Origin: Ktedonobacter sp. SOSP1-85
Lineage (GTDB): Bacteria; Chloroflexota; Ktedonobacteria; Ktedonobacterales; Ktedonobacteraceae
Direction: 5' to 3'
NCBI RefSeq assembly: GCF_016587415.1
Contig: NZ_BNJI01000002.1
Coordinates: 496,001-560,000 of the forward strand
DNA length: 64,000 nucleotides
The notes under the pieces were generated by a model. That model had not been told where the DNA came from and made no database searches. It saw only the letters and a list, made by a program, of their open reading frames with translations. Positions 60,447-64,000 of this stretch are shown here, piece by piece (within the stretch, counting starts at the first letter, position 1; every line of letters begins with the position of its first letter). Made by a program: the position numbers and the translations under genes.

Positions 60447-60535
60447 ACATTTAGGACATGCCTAAACGATGTCTGGTTCCTGCTTCAACCACCATTGCTT
60501 GATGTCTCAAGTCTGACATGATGTCCACAGGCGTA
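60445..60535 (-). ncRNA. Possible reRNA region and right end of the second TnpB element
   Basis: Beyond the tnpB stop, the minus strand has GTTGAAGCAGGAACCAGACA followed by an imperfect hairpin AGACAT-TTAGG-acatg-CCTAA-acg-ATGTCT (60474-60445) ending at the stop of the LLM gene. Subterminal hairpins of this kind mark IS200/IS605 ends. Exact borders and the guide are inferred. Confidence 0.35.
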
Positions 60536-61696
60536 TTACTTTCCGTGTAACTCACGGTAGTTCTCATGTTCTGCTAATCGTGCGAGGTTCTTCGCGGCAT
60601 TATAATCTCTGTCAGTGACATAGCCACAGTCCTCGCACACAAACACCCGTTCATTGAGTCCAAGCTTCTCGCGCACCGTGCCACAGCAGCTACAGGTCTT
60701 CGACGACGGCTCCCAGCGGGATACGATGACGACCCGCACTCCAGCCGAAGCCGCCTTGTACTCAATCTGCCGTCTGAACTCGTACATGCCCACGTCGGCT
60801 ATCGCTCTACTCAACTTGCGATTTTTGAGCATGCCTGAAATGTTGAGGTCTTCCAACACAAGAGCAGCCGGGCGCTCATGATTGGGCTTGGTTCTCGCCA
60901 CCAGAGCACTCGTCGCCTTATGCAGAGTATCTTGACGCACATGAGCAATGCGCGCATGCATGCGCGCGAGTCTGCGTTGCGCTTTCTTGCGATTGTTGCT
61001 GCCTTTCTTCTTGCGTGAATGCCGCCTGCACACCCGTTTTAATTTCGTGATCTTTTTCCTCAGTGCCTTGGGATTGTCAAATGTCCTTCCATCAGAGACG
61101 ACGGCTAACGTCTTGATGCCCAGGTCAACCCCGATCACCTCTCCGGTTGCAGGCGTTGGCTCGGCTTGCTCCTCGTGCACGCACATGGAGACATACCAGC
61201 GGCCACCATGCTCAGAAAGGGTCGCAGAACTGATCTTGACGTTCATCGGCACGTAGTTGTGCTCTTTCAGTCGAAGCAAGCCAAGACGGGGCAACTGGAT
61301 GGTATCAGGATAGACATGGATGAAGCCGGTAAAGCGAGCACTGCCAATAGCCTTCTTACGGCTTTTGAAGCGAGGATAGCCACATTTCCCCTTCCACTTG
61401 CCCTCTTTTTTGAGACGGCACTTGCGAAAGAAATGCTTGAAGGCATTGTCCAGGTCACGCAACCCCTCTTGAAAGGCACACTTGCTGATCTCATACATCC
61501 AGGGCATGGACGCTTTGAGGGCGTTGATTTCCCGATGCAAATCGATAGCGGTGGGCGTTTTCTCCCCTGCCTTGTATGCCTCTCGTTTGCGGCGTAGGCC
61601 ATAATTGTAGGCCCAGCGAGAGGCCCCAGCATGTTTGCGGCAAAGCGTCTGTTGCTCGTTATTGAGGTCAAGTTCTACCCGATAGCCACGTATCAT
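60536..61696 (-). CDS. tnpB: TnpB RNA-guided nuclease (IS200/IS605 family), second copy
   Basis: A 386-residue TnpB that looks complete. The RuvC triad is D191 (GVDLGIKTLA), E282 (LVLEDLNISG) and D364 (TDRDYNAAKN). A zinc finger is at about 335-357 (CSCCG ... CEDCG). It is only distantly related to the TnpB at 18838, so two element families are present. No tnpA gene is adjacent. The region 61697-61959 upstream shows no gene and may contain the left end. Confidence 0.93.
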   Translation of the reverse strand: MIRGYRVELDLNNEQQTLCRKHAGASRWAYNYGLRRKREAYKAGEKTPTAIDLHREINALKASMPWMYEISKCAFQEGLRDLDNAFKHFFRKCRLKKEGKWKGKCGYPRFKSRKKAIGSARFTGFIHVYPDTIQLPRLGLLRLKEHNYVPMNVKISSATLSEHGGRWYVSMCVHEEQAEPTPATGEVIGVDLGIKTLAVVSDGRTFDNPKALRKKITKLKRVCRRHSRKKKGSNNRKKAQRRLARMHARIAHVRQDTLHKATSALVARTKPNHERPAALVLEDLNISGMLKNRKLSRAIADVGMYEFRRQIEYKAASAGVRVVIVSRWEPSSKTCSCCGTVREKLGLNERVFVCEDCGYVTDRDYNAAKNLARLAEHENYRELHGK

Positions 61697-61959
61697 CTTC
61701 TACTCTTCTTCCATTAGGGTGAATGTGGAACAAATATACCACACCGTTGCTGCTGGTGCAAGGAAAGAGACATCCATGCTTGTCCTTCTTTGTCTATACT
61801 CTCGAAAACAAATTATAGCCCTTGAAAGCAGAATTTGAGAAATAGGCTTCGATTCTTCGAGAGGGATTTTCTTGTAAAAAAGAGAAAAGAGCTTGTACAA
61901 TAGAGCAGGCTGCTACAAGTTTTCTGAATTATTTGTCTCTTTTGCATGAAAGAGGAAGT

Positions 61960-62649
61960 ATGAGCAAAATTCCTATTCAAGAAGTCAGTGTACAAGAGGG
62001 ATATGCCCTCTGGTCTGCCTCGTATGATCAGGAAAAAAATGGCTTGATCTTTCTTGAAGAACGGCAGGTAGATCGGCTGCTGGCTCCGCTCTCGTTCAGC
62101 AAGGTACTCGATGTGGGCACCGGGACCGGCAGGCATGCCTTAAAACTCGCCCGGCGCGGAGCATATGTCACCGCAATTGATCAGTCCCCCGAGATGCTCG
62201 CCGTGGCGAGCCTTGCGGCACAGCGCGAAGCCCTGCCGATTGATTTTCACCTCCTCTCGCTAGATAGCGGTCTGCCTTTCGCGGCAGGCCAGTTTGACCT
62301 GCTGATCTGTGCTCTCACGCTGTGCCACGTTCCTGACCTGGCCCATACGCTTCAGGAGTTTGCGCGTGTGTTGCAGGATGGTGGTTCCCTGCTCATTACC
62401 GATTTTCATCCCAACCATACCCTCTACGGTTGGAGGACGGCCTTCCGGAGCGCGGGAGTACTCTATCATCTTCCCACCGTAGAGCGTACCAAAGATGATT
62501 ACCTGGAGGCAATCCAGGCCTGTGGTTTGACGATCCTCGATACAGCCGAGAGCCTCGTCGGTGAAATACCAGAGGGCTATCTTCCAGAAGAGATGCGACG
62601 CACATATGCTGATAAGCCGTTTTGCTTAAGCATTCTGGCACGCAAGTAG
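61960..62649 (+). CDS. SAM-dependent methyltransferase
   Basis: A 229-residue methyltransferase of the UbiE/COQ5-like type: GYALWSASYDQEKNGLIFLE, VLDVGTGTGRHALKLARRGA (motif I), TAIDQSPEMLAVASLAAQRE, FDLLICALTLCHVPDLAHTL and ITDFHPNHTL. AGAGGAAGT before ATG 61960. It is followed by the TetM-like gene with a promoter of its own. Confidence 0.88.
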   Translation: MSKIPIQEVSVQEGYALWSASYDQEKNGLIFLEERQVDRLLAPLSFSKVLDVGTGTGRHALKLARRGAYVTAIDQSPEMLAVASLAAQREALPIDFHLLSLDSGLPFAAGQFDLLICALTLCHVPDLAHTLQEFARVLQDGGSLLITDFHPNHTLYGWRTAFRSAGVLYHLPTVERTKDDYLEAIQACGLTILDTAESLVGEIPEGYLPEEMRRTYADKPFCLSILARK

Positions 62650-62675
62650 ATTAATAATTAAACCCCTAAACTATC

Positions 62676-62703
62676 TTGACAAAAGGGCCTCTCGTCGTAT
62701 ATG
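62676..62703 (+). promoter_or_regulatory. Promoter of the TetM-like gene
   Basis: TTGACA (62676-62681), then TATATG at 16 bp (62698-62703) or TATGGT at 18 bp (62700-62705). The start codon lies about 125 bp further on, leaving an unusually long leader that contains a short reading frame (62761 or 62797 on, MRKEHIQRIVLN...) overlapping the gene start in another frame. Confidence 0.5.
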
Positions 62704-62830
62704 GTACAGCTATTAAATATCGCTACTATGTAGCATTACCACAAAAGAATGGAGAATTACATGCGCCAATTCAACAATACAAACAAGGAGATGAAAATGA
62801 GAAAAGAGCACATACAGAGGATTGTACTGA

Positions 62831-64000
62831 ATGACAACAGTGAACATTGGGATCGTCGCGCACGTAGACGCGGGAAAGACCAGCCTGACGGAGCGCATAC
62901 TGTTTGAAACCCATGTCATCGACGCCACTGGTCGCGTTGACCAGGGCAATACCCAGACCGATTCACTAGACCTGGAGAAGAGACGAGGCATCACGATTAA
63001 AGCCTCGGTCGTTTCCTTCTTTATACAAGATAAAACGCTAGATAAAACCCTTAAAATCAACCTGATTGATACCCCCGGGCACGCAGACTTTATCGCCGAG
63101 GTTGAGCGTTCTTTCAGCGTGCTAGATGCGGCGATTCTGGTGATATCCGCCGTGGAGGGGATTCAAGCGCAAACCAAGTTCCTCATGTCCCTCCTCACCA
63201 GGCTTGGTATTCCCACGATCATTTTTATCAACAAGATTGATCGAAGCGGAGCACAATCCCACACCCTCATCAAGCATATCAAGGAGAAGCTCGCGGAATC
63301 AGTGCTTCCCCTCTATACCCCTGAAGATCTCGGCACAAAGCAGGCCTTTATTGTCGAAAATAGCTTTAGCTACGCCAAAAATCCAGCCTTCATGGAGGAG
63401 TGCATTGGGCTGCTCGCGCTCAACGACGAGGCCTTCCTTGAGGCTTACGTCAACGAAGAGCAAGTGGCAGAAAAGCAGGTCAAAGAGGCACTGAAGCGCC
63501 AGGTTCGAGATGCCAGACTGTACCCCATCTTCTTTGGCTCAGCTATGACCGGGATCGGCGTTGCTGAACTGCTCGCTGGCGTCGCAACCTTCTTCTCAGA
63601 AAATCCCAGGTCAGAGGATGGCCCTTTATCTGGGGTCGTCTTCAAGATTGAGAAGGAGGCATCGGGCGAGAAGATCGCCTATGTGAGGATCTTTTCGGGC
63701 AGCTTGCATGTCAGAGAGTATGTGCCTGTGAGCCGAAAAATCAGCGAGAGCGAGGTCGAAACCCACACAGACAAGGTGAAAAAGCTGCATGTCTTCTGGG
63801 AAGGGAAAATGCTTCAGTCTTCCAGCGTCGAGGCGGGCGAGTTCTGCAAGGTCTGGGGCCTGAAGGACATTAAAATTGGCGATGTCGTGGGAGAGTGGTC
63901 CGACAGCATCAAGGATCTGCATTTTGTGGCCCCGCAAATGGAGGCACGTATCGAAGCCCGGCACCAGGAGCAGAGTCACCGGCTCTATCAAGCCCTGCTG
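62831..64000 (+). CDS. TetM-like ribosomal protection GTPase (runs off the window)
   Basis: The frame opens at ATG 62831 and is still open at the window end (390 codons). It starts MTTVNIGIVAHVDAGKTSLT (G1), has RRGITIKASVVSF (G2), DTPGHADFIAEVERS (G3), NKIDRSG (G4) and PIFFGSAMTGIG (G5), the order of EF-G-like GTPases in the TetM/TetO/Otr(A) branch. These proteins dislodge tetracyclines from the ribosome. Chromosomal distant members may also protect against natural ribosome-targeting compounds. AGAGG lies about 10 nt before the start. The C-terminal domains IV and V are outside the window. Confidence 0.9.
   Translation, partial: MTTVNIGIVAHVDAGKTSLTERILFETHVIDATGRVDQGNTQTDSLDLEKRRGITIKASVVSFFIQDKTLDKTLKINLIDTPGHADFIAEVERSFSVLDAAILVISAVEGIQAQTKFLMSLLTRLGIPTIIFINKIDRSGAQSHTLIKHIKEKLAESVLPLYTPEDLGTKQAFIVENSFSYAKNPAFMEECIGLLALNDEAFLEAYVNEEQVAEKQVKEALKRQVRDARLYPIFFGSAMTGIGVAELLAGVATFFSENPRSEDGPLSGVVFKIEKEASGEKIAYVRIFSGSLHVREYVPVSRKISESEVETHTDKVKKLHVFWEGKMLQSSSVEAGEFCKVWGLKDIKIGDVVGEWSDSIKDLHFVAPQMEARIEARHQEQSHRLYQALL

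Overview
The window looks like chromosomal DNA of a Ktedonobacteria-type member of the Chloroflexota. This is inferred from gene content and style; no rRNA or other taxonomic marker is present. The supporting traits are moderate GC coding regions, AT-rich spacers, many small regulators, F420-type luciferase-like oxidoreductases, Ser/Thr kinases with an N-terminal zinc ribbon, secreted proteins with Pro-Thr linkers, IS200/IS605-type TnpB genes, and many dispersed palindromic repeats. No tRNA, rRNA or CRISPR array was seen.

Layout. 1-3.6 kb: the start of a GNAT acetyltransferase cut by the window edge, a GT-C membrane glycosyltransferase, and an SDR oxidoreductase behind a MerR-type promoter with a 19-bp spacer. 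4.0-9.4 kb: a compact phage-structural island with a prohead protease/scaffold/major capsid fusion and five or six small structural-looking proteins, but no recognisable terminase, portal or integrase. 9.5-17.8 kb: a degenerate receiver protein, an rRNA/tRNA SPOUT methyltransferase, an ECF sigma factor paired with a membrane-anchored WD40 protein, an MFS exporter, a PH-like membrane protein and a Ser/Thr kinase. 17.8-24.9 kb: an NmrA-like oxidoreductase, a TnpB element, a secreted carbohydrate-binding-like protein, a nitrilase-family amidase and a YcaQ-type DNA glycosylase. 25-35.7 kb: housekeeping-like oxidoreductases and isomerase, an aminoglycoside-phosphotransferase-fold kinase, a TetR/alcohol dehydrogenase divergent pair, a NarL-type two-component system and a DinB protein. 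36-43.5 kb: a GH16 beta-glucanase with CBM, a LacI regulator with its operator inside its own promoter, another DinB protein, several eroded genes (two GNATs and one SRPBCC remnant) and an MFS transporter. 43.8-46.2 kb: an HTH mini-protein overlapping a histidine kinase, then a methyltransferase. 46.3-55.1 kb: two tandem duplications side by side, namely two permease-like/GGDEF fusions (c-di-GMP synthases with a transporter-like sensor) followed by two GT-C glycosyltransferases, the first of which is frameshifted in a G run. 55.2-64 kb: methyltransferases, a small P-loop kinase, an acetyltransferase, a flavin reductase, an LLM oxidoreductase, a second TnpB element and the start of a TetM-like ribosomal protection GTPase that runs off the end.

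The strongest candidates for something undescribed are: (1) the tandem permease-GGDEF proteins, one with and one without the product-inhibition site, next to duplicated glycosyltransferases; (2) the orphan capsid island whose polyprotein carries a strong internal ribosome binding site; (3) a population of very long, near-perfect palindromes (stems of 25-35 bp, loops 0-3 nt) sitting directly after stop codons, some sharing a conserved flank, plus two further MITE-like families, one nested inside the other at 43.5-43.7 kb; and (4) a possible small RNA at 35.9 kb.
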